From Artocarpus heterophyllus (taxonomy: Eukaryota; Streptophyta; Magnoliopsida; Rosales; Moraceae), in NCBI GenBank assembly GCA_025403435.1, contig CM046331.1:28500459-28564458 (forward strand): a DNA stretch of 64,000 bases, in the 5' to 3' direction. The notes beneath the pieces were generated by a model. That model saw only the letters and a program-made list of their open reading frames with translations, was not told the origin of the DNA and searched no databases. Below are positions 1 to 12,689 of the stretch, one piece after another. How positions within the stretch are numbered: the stretch's first letter is position 1; every line of letters starts with the position of its first letter. A program made the position numbers and the translations under genes.

Positions 1-171
1 AGACACAACAAGGTCGATCGAGCATATGCACTCTTTTATTAATACCTTGATGGATGGACAGTTTCAATCAATCAAGACTAAAAGACTTGCCACATAAAGG
101 TCGCATATACTTGATATCATCATCGGTATCTTCTCTAATAGTTTAGCGTAACGCTAGACTTAATATAAATT

Positions 172-319
172 AATGTTTGACATGATGGTTAGAACTGTAA
201 ACACTGTAGCATGTGAGAGTTTTTTATTGTAGTAATTTTTTTACTTTTACTGTAGTATGTGAGAGCTTTACACTGTTCCTAATTGAAAAATTGGTTAGAA
301 CCAACTAATACCAAACACT
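172..319. repeat. MITE-like element, GTGTTTGG family
   Basis: A short AT-rich element of about 150 bp has inverted ends: a left end reading like AATGTTTGACATGATGGTTA and a right end AGAACCAACTAATACCAAAC. Inside are two copies of a phrase like GTAGCATGTGAGAG, which recurs in the other members of this family in the window (near 16764, 51599, 53804 and 63290). No coding capacity. The exact ends and the target duplication are not certain. Confidence 0.5.
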
Positions 320-734
320 ATGGATTGAATTCATGGTTGGTCGTATGATCATTTACATGTGCTCCTATCACTTCGCACCATGTAATAATCCATAAATACA
401 TGTATATTTTTTTTATATATAATCAATTAAAACATAACACAACTTCTAGCGCCAAATATATTTGGTGCAATGGAGCCCACAAAAATTGGTGCATTTGGTT
501 CTCAATCATACACCTCATTTACTCTTCCGCTCTTATGTATATCAACCCCACCTCAATGCCCCTAACTAACTATCCCCATTATGTACACAAGCTTTTCTTT
601 TTCTTTCTTTCTTTTTTTTTTGGGTGAATAAAAAAAAGGAAAACAGTATGTATATATTCTGGACTGCATGTTTCTGTGTTTTGAGAGAGAGAGAAAGAGG
701 GAGTTAGGTCATTTGTAATTTTTGAGCTCCAAAA

Positions 735-2356
735 ATGGCTTACATTAATATTGATGTTTTGCTAGTGAGTTTCTTCTTTCTCTTTTCTCAGTTCTTCAGC
801 AGCTTTTCATCATCACCTCCTCTGGTTCCGGGCATGTACGTGTTTGGAGACTCCCTAGTGGATGTGGGCAACAACAATTACCTCGCATTTTCCCTCGTCA
901 AAGCTAATTTTCCGCACAACGGCGTCGATTTTCCGACGAAAAAACCAACCGGAAGGTTTTGCAACGGCAAGAATGCTGTTCATCGACTTGGGTAGTGATT
1001 TTGTGTTTCCACACATAATTCATGCTTTGTAAAAACCTGTCGAGTCAGGTGTCCAATGTTCTTATAAGTTAGTATTTAATTTTATATTTAAATGATGCAA
1101 GATTTGAGTTTGTGAAAGCCTTCACAGCCCCCGTAAGATAACATGCAATCTTTTATTAGATGGGATCAGGCTACTTATTTTAGCTTGTAAGATGCTGATA
1201 CCATATAGAAATTAGACTTTCTAAAATCAACAAATAAAGGGAAATTTAGCTCTAATAGCAGGTTTTTTTTTTTTGCTTTGTTATCAGCTTAATCGTAATT
1301 TGTCTAGTATACTGTATGCTGTTTATTTTAGTAAGTATTTTGATATCATTTTGTAAGTGAAGCTATAAATAGTCACATTAGCTATTATATTAAACATACC
1401 AGAAAATTAGGCATAGAGTATCATATACAATGCTTGAAGAATACATAAACAGGCATTGAAGGATCCAGAGGAAAAGAGTACTATTGAACCTAGACAGACA
1501 CTGGATATTTATGACAAAAAATGGTCCATGGGCTAGACTCATATGGTATTTAAATTAATTCACATATAACCAATCCTAAAAAAACTTAATTAAAATAATT
1601 AATTTAAGTTGATAGATCGGTTACAAATGCCACTACATAGTATTATCAGCTAATATTGACACTTTATAGGTAACGACTAACTACTCCAGAAAAAGATTAT
1701 AGATGAAAAGCTTTATATACTGAAGTTTGTATAAATGATATGGACATAATGTTTAAAGTTATTATTGTCCATATATGTGACATCATTTCTCATTATTTTT
1801 TGTGTCCAAATGATATCTAATACATAGCATGAAATTTTTTTTTTAAAAAAATCGTTTTATTTTGAATGGGAAATTTCATTCAAACTCAAACATAAATGCA
1901 TATGTGAATGACCAACACAAGGCATAACAGTCATTAATAGAGACCAGTTTCACCGGTACAATTTGACATAATCTTTAAATTTTTAAATAATATGCTATAA
2001 TATGATTAGTTGAACACTATTTTAGATATCAAAATAAAACAGGTGACCATTTTATTTCCATGTTCATGTTCATGTACTTGCATTTGTATGGTTCACTCTA
2101 CAACATCGTAATTAATTTAACCAAAGGACAAAGGAAAAAAAAAAAAAAGAGGGCAAAGAAACTAACGAATTTAGTGGAATTCTAGACAGCTGAGATAGTG
2201 GGTTTACCATCTTCACCACCTTATCTCTCTACGGCATTCAAGTTGAGGAAGAGCCACAAGCAGTTCCTAACAGGCGCAAACTTCGCTTCTGGAGGTTCTG
2301 GAATCATGAACCAGACAAACAAAATGTTTGTAAGTGGAACAAAATATCTACTAATT

Positions 2357-2392
<36 letters not shown>

Positions 2393-5259
2393 TTCTCTCT
2401 CCCCTTTGCAGTGTATGTACTTTTCTGTTGTCTAAATTTTCCTAAATTTCCTCTAATGTCCCACCATTATTATTTTGAAAACTCACTTAGGTATACATTT
2501 TAAGCATTTAGTATTTACTATATAATTAAATTCGTAAATTTAGATAATATGACAAAATAATATTAAATGACAGCTAATTAGATAGAAAATTCAGGAAAAT
2601 AGATCTGAATTCTTATATCATAATATTGTAGTGATCGTTGAACGTCCAAATATGCTTGAAGACTAGATTTGATTTTTAAATCCATGTTCTCTAAACTTGA
2701 TTATTATGTATAAATTAAAATTAATGGCTTTTTTTCTTTTCTGTGACAAACCCCAGTCACTATCTTTAACAAGACAAGTTGACTGCTTTCTAGCAGTGCA
2801 CAAGGCCCTAAACAAACAGCCGGGACCCACTGGTGCATATAAGCATTTCTCAAAATCTCTCTTCCTGATTGTGACTGGAAGCAATGACATTTTCAGCTAC
2901 TTTGGGTCTGATGATTTGCAAAATAAGACCCTCCATTGCAGTATGTGAACTTGATGTCTGTCACACTCGAGGGACAAATTATATAAACAATATTTGCACA
3001 TATGTGACCTTGGAATTTGTTTTTTTTTTTAAGGTTTTCAGCACTGTTGCCCATAAACGTTACAAGTAATTTTAGTAACTTGTCCGTTAAACTTTTAATT
3101 TTTTGCCCCCAAATTTTCAACACTGTATTGTGCCCCAATCTGTGAGACTCCCTCTGAATTGAAAGATTTGCATTAGGGATCGATTATATTTAAAAACTTT
3201 TGACTGGATATGGAATTTTTCGTCCTTACAGGAGGCACAAACAGAAAGCAAAGCAAACTGGACATATATCAACAATTTGAAAAATTCAAAGGTTAATTGT
3301 CAAAAATTAAAAGTTTAGGGCGTAAGTTGTTAAGCCATAAGGTTTAGGGCAGCAATGATAAAAATTCTCTTAAGATATATCACTTGGTTCTTAATCTATC
3401 ACTTTGTTTCCTTTTGTTAGTTAGGTATTTAATATTTAACAAAAAACTTTTAAAATATCCACTTCAATCTTTAACCTACTCTAATGAAGGGATTCCCGCT
3501 ATTAGTTAGGTGTTATATTTCACAAAAAAACTTTTAAAATATCCACTTTAGTCTCTAAACTATTCTATCTAAGGAACTAAAAGTGAAACAAAATAATAAA
3601 TTAGGAACTAAAATGAGATTTTTAAACGTTAAGTACTAAAGCAGAACTGTAAGTAAGCCTCTAGGACTATTTATAGGATTAACCCTTATTATATTATTTG
3701 GGATAACTTTAATGGCTTTGTTTCCCTCTTTTTGGGCAGCGTTTGCACAATCTTGGTGCACGTAAGTTTGTTTTTGTTGGGACTGGGGTTATTGGATGCA
3801 TTCCATCGGCGAGGAACAAGAACAAAGGAGAGCAATGTAATGTAGAAGTGAATCAGTGGTCGATTAAGTACAATGAAGCTCTAAACTCAACGTTAAGGAG
3901 TTTGAAATTTGAGCTCCAAGGCATAAACTACTCCTGCTTTGATGTTACGGTGTGATGCAGAATGTCATTCAAAAGCCAGCAGCTTATGGTACAATTTTCC
4001 ATTTTTTTTTAAAGAAAATATCTTCATTCTAGATAAATTAAAGTTTGACCAATTGGAAATGATGCCCCATATTTCCAAATTATTTTAATTAGGCGCTAAT
4101 CCCCTACATTGCCTTGGTATTTGATTATTTACCGCTGATCGATCAACAACGAAGATTACGTTATCTCAAATTTACTTCAAGTAGCACGTCTATGCTCGCA
4201 GTTAAGGGGTACTCTTAGGAAATTAAAAAATTCCCCATCTTTTTGTAACACAGGCAAGTTGTGAAGGTTTTGTCTTTTTCTTAAAAGCTCCTCTTAATTA
4301 CGAGTATGTGCGTGTGCCATGAAGTTATTAGTTGGACGGAAAATAATCTTCGTCACTAAAATGGTGCTAAGTGTTAATAAATAATGAAAGTAAAATGGTT
4401 AGTGTCTGATAATATAATTAAGTGATCAAAGTGTAAATGGAAAAAAAACTAAGGTGGAATTGATGCTAATTACTCAGCTTGTTCGTGATGAAGTTGTAGT
4501 AAGGACTCAAGTAAAGTTACACAAAAAAAAAAAAAAACTTTGAAAAAATAACACTATACCAATTAGTGTGCCCTAATATATGTACAATTAGTAAAACAAC
4601 ATAATCCCATTTCGAAAACCCCAACCCCATCCTAGCCTCCAATTTCAGTTGGTTTGTAATATTCGAGTAGTTGGTTTGGTTATTTGATGCTTCGTCAAGC
4701 AGAAACCTTCATCTATTGATTGTAGAATTATGACTCATAAGAGCACCTATCTCTCTGAATTCTAATTGGTTGCATTTAGACTCATGACATATTTCCTTTG
4801 TATGCGATGATATGTTAACTATAAGAATAATTAAGAAAAAGGTTTCTTGTGAGAGCCATTGACGCGACCGCTCTACCTAAACCTTTTTTTAATTCTATGT
4901 ATGAAAGTATATAAAATTTTGTATTTTATCCTTCTAAAATTTTACATCTCTTTATCTGTTTTACTTTATTAGTTCAGTCTTGCTCTCATCTCGAACTTGA
5001 CTAAACTCTGTGCCTGTTTCATGTTTGATTAATTTGAGGGTTTTCTGAGGTTAAAGCTGCTTGTTGTGGACTAGGGAAGCTAAAAGCTGACGTCCCTTGT
5101 TTGCCATTTTCCACATACTGCTCCAACAGAAGCAACCATCTCTTCTGGGATGGAAGCCATAGTACAGAAGCAGCTCATCGTATCTTTGTGGATCATATTT
5201 TTTATGGTCCTTTACAATACACATTCCCAGTTAACGTCAAAAAGCTTATTACTATTTAA
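735..5259 (+). pseudogene. GDSL esterase/lipase pseudogene (copy 1)
   Basis: This is a five-exon relic of a plant GDSL esterase/lipase (SGNH hydrolase), the tandem paralogue of the intact gene at 27639. Exons: 735-990, 2190-2329, 2757-2983, 3740-3988, 5039-5259. A signal-peptide-like N-terminus is followed by block I ([14 protein letters not shown]); GSND in exon 3 and the D-x-x-H pair (DGSH) in exon 5 remain. Exons 2 and 5 have exactly the lengths of copy 2 (140 and 221 bp). Lesions: an extra G at the exon 1 donor, so that the canonical GT shifts the frame; a 2-bp deletion near 2935; loss of the exon 3 donor at 2984; and a 1-bp deletion in exon 4 producing TGA at 3954-3956. Exon 3 also starts two codons late. 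Intron 3 carries a degenerate tandem repeat (3421-3560). A TATA-like TATATATT lies near 650. The family acts on esters or lipids, usually in the secretory path or apoplast; this copy cannot give a full enzyme. Confidence 0.88.
2357..2392. repeat. (AC)n-(AT)n microsatellite
   Basis: About twelve AC units run directly into about six AT units. It sits in intron 2 of the GDSL pseudogene, just after the exon 2 donor. Confidence 0.9.
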
Positions 5260-5787
5260 TTTATAAATTTTAGAAAGATTAACATAATAACGCCTTCTTA
5301 GTGTACTATATTATGCTCTCTTTTTTCCTCTTTTTTTTTTTGTTTTTTTAATCGAACAAGGTTCTAACGAGGGATCTATATTTGCCCAATGGCAACCATA
5401 TAATGTCATTAATTCTACCAGTACGGCTCAGATGCTTTTGGGTCGACCATTATTAATTTTGCGATATAATTACATTGAAATTTCTTACAGATTCTTTAAC
5501 AAAATTGCTTTTTTTTTTTTTTTTTCAAAAGGAACTTTTTTTTTTTTTCCTTTTGCACGTCTTTATAGATTTGTAATTGTTACAGATGTCAGAATTGACC
5601 AAATTCTTGAGCAATATGAAATATCACGCTACAAAATCACAACGTTAATTAGGTTGTATATCATTTCTAAAGTTTACTTATTAGTCTATTCCACTTTGAT
5701 GTGAAAATCAACCTTAAATTTTTCACAAAATTACTAGGTTTGAAATTTAATGAACTAGAGATAGTATTCCTTTAATTCACCTAAAAT
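5260..5787. other. Spacer, no gene seen
   Basis: AT-rich sequence between the last exon of the GDSL pseudogene and the target duplication of the retrotransposon. The 90-codon open frame here is rich in Phe from poly-T tracts and resembles no protein. Probably former 3' flank of the pseudogene. Confidence 0.6.
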
Positions 5788-5792
5788 TACAT

Positions 5793-6147
5793 TGTAACGC
5801 CCCGAAATTTATTTAATGTTAATGTAATATAAATGATGAATTAGTGTGCCATAATTAATGTTTTAATATTAATTAGATTATTTGGCTGGATCTTGAAATT
5901 TTGGTGGTTTTGTTAATTTGATAAATTCAAATGATTTCATATTGTTTTAAAAATAATGTTTTGAGTTTTAAAACGCAACAAATTGTAAAATGTTAAAAAT
6001 ATTCCGTTTTGTAAAATCGTAGACGGCACATGATTTTCGCACAGTAAAACCGCCCACTGATTTTTCTCTATATATTTCCTCTCTCTCACCCTCTTTCCCT
6101 CACTCTCTCTGATCACTCTCTCTCCTCTCTTTCTCTCCCGTGAGCCG

Positions 6148-6178
<31 letters not shown>

Positions 6179-7951
6179 CTCTTTGAAATTTTTGAATCAA
6201 AATTCGAATCCAAGCTTCGGGTTAGCAAGGAGGAAGCTCGGGGACGTGATTCGGCAATTGAGAACGCGGATTGAAGTTTCAATTCGATGTTAGTTTTGAA
6301 ATTTCTAAACTTTTTACAAAATTCTCAATTTTGTGCATTTTTGAAATCTAGGTTTGTTTAAGCTTAGAAAACCTTGGATTTGAGTTAAATGAACTTAGAA
6401 CAACTAGAATCTAAGCTTAGATTGAAGAAAAACAGATTGGATCCAAGATTTTCTATTTTTCTCCCTATTTTCTCATTTTTGGATTTTTAAGATTTTTGAG
6501 TTTAAATCTTGTTTAAATGAGTCCAAACATGTTCTAGTATGTTTTTCTATCAACTATGATTATTTTCCATGCCTGGGATTTGAGAAAAACAGGTTAGAAT
6601 CAAAATTTAAATTTTGAGGATCGAGAAACCCGTGGCTGGGATTTCTGGGTTTTCCCAGTTCGGCAGGCCGAACTGCGTGTTCGGCAGGCCGGAATAGGGA
6701 TCGGCAGGCCGGTGTTCTTCCGTCCGGCAGGCCGAACCTGGGGAAATGACTGGCCGACCGGACCTGGCTTCCGGCAGGCCGGCCGAGGCATGAAAAATTT
6801 AGTGATTTTCACCTGTTTTTACTGTTTTAAACCCTGATTTAAATTCCAACCTTATAGGATGATTTTAAAGGTACAAATGGCACACTAAGACATCATAACA
6901 TGATTTAGTAACATAGAATGTCTCGAACTTGATATTGATCGACTTAGTGTGTATCTAGGATCGTTCGTGGTTCTGCGGAGCTAATGTATAGCGGACCGGG
7001 ATTACAGTGTGGGGCACTGGCACGAGTATTGAGGTAGGACTTCTACCTTATTCTTTGGTAGCCTAGTTTCAAATGATTTGGCTTTGAAAATGGTTTCCAT
7101 AAAAAAAAAATGTTTTCAACGGTTGTTTGAAAATGAATTTATCGGTTATATTTTAATATACCGTGAACTGAAATAAACTTCATAATGAATGTAAATGACA
7201 ACACTCGGTAATTGGGTTTTGAATGATGATGATAATAAACACATAGGCATGATGCCATATCAGAGATCGGGTCGTGTAGCGATCGACCTTGGGGGCAGGT
7301 CCCGAAACCCAGCTGGGCCACTACGGTGGTGATACTATGGTTTGCCTAGGGAAAAGAAAATGATATTTCTGGTTGTACGAGTAAAATGTTCTAGGTAAGA
7401 ATGGTTTTACTCAAATTTATTTATTTACTTATTTATTTAAGTTTCCTTTTAAATGACTCCTGAATAATATCATGTTTCTTTAAATTAAATTATTTTATAA
7501 AACATAGTCCTACTGAGCCTTTCGCTCACATTTTATTTGTTTTTAAATTTTCCCCCTCTATGTGGTTTTCCATTTAGGTTTGGAGAGAACTCTTCGGACA
7601 GGACTCCAGAGCAATAGAATGATTAATTTATCTTTTGTATCATTTAATCAAGGAATGTAAGATTTTAACTTTATTTGTATCTGGACTGTGATTGTATTTA
7701 TGATATTGTCAGTACCATGTGTATGCACAAGTTGTGGGTCTGTGGGACCCATACTCGCGGCTTTATTATTTTAATATTTATTCGTTTAATGTTTTAAATT
7801 GTTTAATATATATGAACTCTTTATAAAGTGTTTTAATGAACCCCACATTTTATACTTAATTCAACCCCTTAAACTCTGGATCTTAATTAAATTCTCTTTT
7901 AATTAATTTAAATAATCCGCCACGTCACCTCCCATACTTCGGGGCGTGACA
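5793..7951 (+). repeat. 5' LTR (2159 bp)
   Basis: TG...CA bounded. A TATA-like CTATATATTTC at 6068-6078 precedes a CT-rich tract ending in a pure (CT)n run near 6151-6172; this is the likely promoter and start region. Further in are five copies of CGGCAGGCCG (6661, 6682, 6702, 6725, 6772), several inside short perfect hairpins. Compared with the 3' LTR it has a longer (CT)n run and one extra hairpin unit. Confidence 0.95.
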
Positions 7952-7954
7952 GAA

Positions 7955-7966
7955 TGGTATCAGAGC
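7955..7966 (+). promoter_or_regulatory. Primer binding site (tRNA-iMet)
   Basis: TGGTATCAGAGC starts three bases after the 5' LTR. It matches the complement of the 3' end of plant initiator methionine tRNA, the usual primer of plant Ty3/gypsy and Ty1/copia elements. Confidence 0.93.
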
Positions 7967-8056
7967 TCAAGGTTATGAACCTTGGGAATTGTGCACACAT
8001 AGGTTTGACAATGAAATACCTCTGACAGTCTAAATTTTGTTTTCAGAAGTGAGAGA

Positions 8057-8995
8057 ATGGCACCTAGACGTCGTTCGACAGCCGACGCCGAGTTTGGAAA
8101 TGATGAGAACATGATGAGGTTTATGTTTGTGGCTTTTCGGCATATGGCAGCCAGGGCTAGACCGGGAGATTCTAATATTGGTAGTCGGCATGCGTACTTT
8201 AAGGAATTCCAACGGGCGTCTGTTCTGACTTTTGATGGTAATGAGGATATGCAGTTAGCAGAGTATTGGTTGGATTCAGTTTTGGAGCATTTGGATACTC
8301 TTGGTGTGCCTGAGGAGTATCGTGTGGAGTTTGCTGCGTATAAGCTCGAGGGTGGCACTAACACTTGGTGGAAACAGGCTAAGTGTCTGGAGCGCGGTGG
8401 TGATATCAGTTGGGATAGGTTCGAGGAGCTGTTCTATGATCGGTATTTTTCGCAGGGGTATAGAGATCAGAAGGCAGTTGAGTTCTACAGGTTGCAGCAG
8501 GGTGATCTGTCAGTTCGGGAGTATGAGGCAAAGTTTAATGAGTTGGCTAGGTTTGCTCCATCAGCTGTGGCATCGGAGCGTGAGAAGTGTATTAAGTTTC
8601 AGGAAGGGCTCAAGGCTCCTATTCGGCGGCAGTTGGTTGCTCTGCGGCTTAGGAGTTTTGGAGAGCTTGTGTCGTCAGCGATCTCCGTGGAGAATGATTA
8701 TGTGCAGTATTGTGAGGACCGAGCCAAGGCTTCAGGAGGACCGCAGAGGAGTGGCAGGAAGAGCACTAGTAGTCGTCCAGCTCCGGGGAAGAACAAGCAA
8801 GGTGGTGCGACCAGTGGTAGCAGCAGTTCGTCTAGCAGCGGGCGCAGCAATCCCTACAGCTTCCATTGTCATTTCTGTCAGCAGCCCGGACACATCAAGA
8901 GGAATTGCCCGATCAGGAGTGCTCGCCTTGGATCTCAGACCGGGGAGGATGCCAGTCGTCAGTCTCAGCCTCAGACCCTACCTCCGCCTCCGTAG
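8057..8995 (+). pseudogene. gag: Retrotransposon gag (capsid/nucleocapsid)
   Basis: An ATG-started frame of 312 codons encodes a retrotransposon Gag: a capsid-like region (FEELFYDRYFSQGYR, then an EYEAKFNELARFAP stretch) followed by a Ser/Gly-rich linker and a CCHC zinc knuckle at 8867-8908 (C-x2-C-x4-H-x4-C). It packages element RNA. The frame closes at a TAG (8993-8995), but the same frame continues with clearly related Gln/Pro-rich sequence, meets a second TAG at 9074-9076, and then runs into protease. Both stops are one C-to-T change from CAG, so they are probably mutations and not natural termini. Confidence 0.85.
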
Positions 8996-9724
8996 TACCG
9001 GCAGTTGCAGTATCCTCAGTTCTCTCCTCAACAATTCTCATATCCGGCACGGGGGCAGCAGCCACAACATTTTTAGCGTAGTGTTCCTCAGTATCGAGCA
9101 CCGAGTGCAGGTAGTGTGCAGTCGTCTCCATCCCAGCAGCATCGGCAAAGTAATCCAGGACCCAGCAATGTCGGTAGAGGGAAAGGAAAGGCGCCAGTGC
9201 AGGTTCATGCAATGGCATCTGGAGGGTCAGATTCTCTTGTTGGTAACGCGGTTGTTGATGGTATGATCTTGGTTTCTAGATCTTTAGCTCTTGTTTTATT
9301 CGATACCGGTGCCTCTCATTCTCTCATTTCGAGTTCTTTTATACATGCCTTGGGATTAGAGATAGAAGAGTTTACTGAACCCTTAGTTATAACTTCTCCC
9401 TTGGAACGGGTGCGTGTAAATTGTATGTGTAAATCCTGTAAAATAAAGATTGGGGATGAGATTTTGAAAAGTGATTTGATTATACTCCCCATGAGCTCCT
9501 ATGATGTAATTCTAGGGATGGACTGGTTGTCTAGGTATAGTGCAGTCGTGGACTGCCAACTTAGAAAAGTGACCCTAGTGTTTGATAGGGGGACGATGAT
9601 CACTTACCAGGGTGGTGGTGATTGGTTAATGAGTGAGCGTCTCATGAAGTCATGTCTAGGAGGACGAAGAAATCTAGGTTGTTGTGCTTTTCTTGTGAAT
9701 TGGAATGTGAGCCCTATGCTTTGA
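8996..9724 (+). pseudogene. Retrotransposon aspartic protease region
   Basis: Same frame as gag. The aspartic protease active site reads FDTGASHS with the Asp-Thr-Gly codons at 9302-9310, and a later ILGMDWLS motif is typical of retropepsins of plant Ty3 elements. It would cut the Gag-Pol polyprotein. The frame ends at 9722-9724, just where homology to the connecting region before RT passes into another frame, so a frameshift lies near 9700. Confidence 0.82.
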
Positions 9725-10965
9725 AAGGAAGTGCAGCAATTCCGGTAGTTGATAAGTTCGAGGATGTCTTCCCCGACGAGTTGTCAGGATTACCACCGCA
9801 TCGGGAGATTGAGTTTGGTATCGAGTTGTTTCCAGGGACATCACCGATTTCTATGGCACCTTGTCGGATGACGCCGGCAGAAATGAAAGAATTGAGGAAG
9901 CAACTTCAGGAGCTTGCTGATAAAGGATATATTCAGAATAGCACATCTCCGTGGGGAGCACCGGTTTTGTTTGCTAAGAAGTACGATGGGACTCTCAGGT
10001 TGTGTGTGGATTATCGACAGCTGAATCGTGTTACGGTAAAGAACAAGTATCCCATGCCTAGGATTGATGAGTTGTTTCATCAGTTGGGAGGTTCGTGGTA
10101 CTTCTCGAAGATTGATTTGCGTTTAGGTTATCATCAGCTCAGGATCAAGGAAGAGGATATTCCCAAGACAGCTTTTAGGACTCGGTATGGGCACTTTGAG
10201 TTTCTGGTTATGTCGTTTGGGTTGACGAATGCTCCGGTAGCTTTTATGGATTTGATGAACAGGATATTTAGGCCGTATCTGGATCAGTTCATGATTGTGT
10301 TCATCGATGACATTCTTGTGTATTCTAAGACTTGGGAGGAGCATGAGCAGCATCTCCGGATCGTGCTTCAGACTCTGCGGGAGCACCAGTTGTATGCTAA
10401 GAGGGAAAAGTGTGAGTTTTGGTTGACTGAGGTCAAGTTTTTGGGTCATGTTATCTCGGAGCATGGTATTTCTGTGGATCCGTCCAAGATTGAAGCCATA
10501 GTGGAGTGGGAACGACCAAGGAATGTAGCGAAGATTCGCAGCTTCTTAGGTCTTGCAGGTTATTACCGAAAATTTGTAAAGGATTTTTTGAAGATTGCAG
10601 CTCTGTTGACGAGATTGATCAAGAAAAATGTCAGGTTTGAGTGGGATGAAGATTGTGAGCTTGCTTTTCAGGAATTGAAGAATCGGTTGACTTCAGCTCC
10701 AGTGTTGGTTATTCCTAGCAGTGACGAGCTATATGAGGTTTATGCAGATGCTTCAGGGTGCGGACTTGGATGCGTGTTGATGCAGCATGGACGTGTGGTT
10801 GCATACGGATCGAGACAACTACGACCTCACGAGCGGAATTATCCTACTCACGATTTAGAGCTCGCGGCGGTGATTCACGCGTTGAAGATTTGGAGGTGTT
10901 ACTTGTATGGAGCATCGTTTCAGGTCTTCTCCGATCACAAGAGTTTGAGGTATTTGTTCACTTAG
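9725..10965 (+). pseudogene. Retrotransposon reverse transcriptase and RNase H (first part)
   Basis: One long open frame (traceable from about 9652) holds the full RT domain: the [15 protein letters not shown] and LCVDYRQLN motifs, and the catalytic FIDD with its two Asp codons at 10306-10311. RNase H follows, with [10 protein letters not shown] and TDHKSL-type motifs (here SDHKSLRYL). The RT itself looks intact. The frame ends at TAG 10963-10965 inside RNase H, one C-to-T step from CAG; the domain resumes in frame directly afterwards. Confidence 0.9.
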
Positions 10966-12641
10966 AGGGATCTTAATTTGAGGCAGCGTAGATGGGTAGA
11001 GTATATGGAGGATTATGATTTTGCGTTGCAGTATCATCCCGGGAAAGCTAATGTGGTCGCGGATGCGCTTAGCAGGAAGTCTTCAGGGATTCTCGCTTGT
11101 TTGGCTTTTGAGGACTGGAGCAGGGATGCGACGGTGAGCGAGTTTAGGCTACGTTATCATGAAGACTGTGATCGAGTTTCGGTATATCATGTGGAAGCGA
11201 CTCCAGCTCTTGTTCGGATGGTGAAGCAAAGTCAGTGGCAGGATCGACATTTGCAGGGGATTTGGTCGCGGATTCAGAACGGGGAGCAGTTCGAGGAATG
11301 GAGCGTGCATGCAGATGGGTCGTTGTACTTTCGGGAGCGTCTTGCAGTTTCAGCTATCACCAAAGTGACGAAAGCCGTTCTAGATGAAGCTCATAGGTCT
11401 CAATTTGCTATTCATCCGGAGAGCACAAAGATGTATCGCGATTTGAAGAGGCAGTATTGGTGGAGAGGCATGAAGAAAGAGTTCGAGAGTACGTGGCCAA
11501 GTGTTCGACGTGTCTTCAGGTGAAAGCCGAGCATCAGAAGCCTACAGTTCAGCTTCAGCCGCTTCCTATTCCAGGGTGGAAATGGGAGCATGTGACGATG
11601 AATTTTCTCACAAGTTTGCCGAGGACGGAGTAGCGGCATGATGTAGTTTGGGTCGTGGTCGACAAGTTAACGAAATAGGCGCATTTCATTTTGTTTAGGT
11701 CGACGTGTTCAAGGAAGATTCTCAGGGATTTGTATTTGTAGAACATTGTGAGGTTGCATGGAGTCCCTTTGTCCATCACTTTTGATTGAGACACCAAGTT
11801 TAATGCTAAGTACTGGAGGAGTTTTCAGGAGGCTTTAGGTACGGATTTGAACTTCAGTACAGCGTTTCATCCTCAGACTGATGGGCAGTCTGAGCGGGTT
11901 ATTCAGATTCTCGAGGATATGTTGCGTGCCTGTGCGTTGGACTTCGGCGGGAATTAGAAGCAATGTTTGCATCTGGCGGAGTTCGCGTACAACAACAGTT
12001 ATCAGGCGAGTATTGGTATGGCACCGTTTGAGGCGTTGTATGGGCGACCGTGTTGGTCACCTGTGTGTTGGGCCGAGCCGGAAGATAGGATTATTCTTGG
12101 GCCGAATGAGATTTGTGATAGCAACGAGAAAGTCGTGGTGATTCGAGATCGATTGAGGGCAGCTCAGAGTCGGCAGAAGAGTTACATGGATAGGAGACGT
12201 AGACCCTTAGAGTTCGCGGTTGGAGATTTCATTCTCTTGAGGGTATCGCCTCGTAAGGGAACTATGCGGTTCGGAGTGAGTGGGAAGCTCGCGCCGAGGT
12301 ATATTGGGCTGTTCGAGATCACTCAGCATGTTGGTATGGTTGTTAATCGGCTTGATCTTTCGCCCAAACTTTCTCATGTTCACGATGTGTTTCATGTGTC
12401 GATGCTTAGGAAGTGTCTGCCTGAGCAGGGTAAGATAGTTTCATTTCGCGATGTGCAGGTTCAGGAGGATACGACGTACGAAGAAGTGCCGATTCAGATC
12501 ATCGACCAGAAAGAAATTAGTTTGCATCGTCATGAGATACCATTGGTAAAGGTCGTGTGGCAGCATCATGAGGTTGATGAAGCCACCTGGGAACTAGAGT
12601 CGAATATGCAAGAATTGTATCCGCATTTGTTTTGTTTCTGA
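10966..12641 (+). pseudogene. Retrotransposon RNase H end, integrase, chromodomain-like tail
   Basis: RNase H finishes with YHPGKANVVADALSR, followed by the His part of the integrase zinc-binding HHCC (HRSQFAIH...). A frameshift near 11485-11493 moves the frame; the Cys pair (KCSTC) and everything to 12641 are in the new frame. The integrase core carries stops at 11631, 11676, 11739, 11787 and 11955, and the residue normally the first catalytic Asp appears as Asn (TMNFLTSLP). From 11958 to TGA 12639-12641 the frame is open: DGQSERV precedes it, then the GPY-type region, then a chromodomain-like end (VVWQHHEVDEATWE). Integrase cannot be made. Confidence 0.87.
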
Positions 12642-12675
12642 AATGAGATGTAAATTTCAAGGGCAAAATTTCTTT

Positions 12676-12689
12676 TAGGGGTGAAGAGT
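12676..12689 (+). promoter_or_regulatory. Polypurine tract
   Basis: The purine-rich run TAGGGGTGAAGAGT directly abuts the 3' LTR, the position expected for the plus-strand primer. Confidence 0.75.

Noticed and set aside
5937..6200. Minus-strand frame with an Arg-Glu repeat
   Set aside because: A reading of the (CT)n leader tract of the LTR; simple sequence only.
7955..7970. TGGTATCAGAGC as part of a tRNA gene
   Set aside because: Only the primer-site length matches; there is no cloverleaf around it, and its place next to the LTR explains it.
8301..9266. A 321-codon open frame on the plus strand
   Set aside because: It overlaps gag in another frame, has Arg/Ser/Leu composition caused by the gag codons, and shows no domain.
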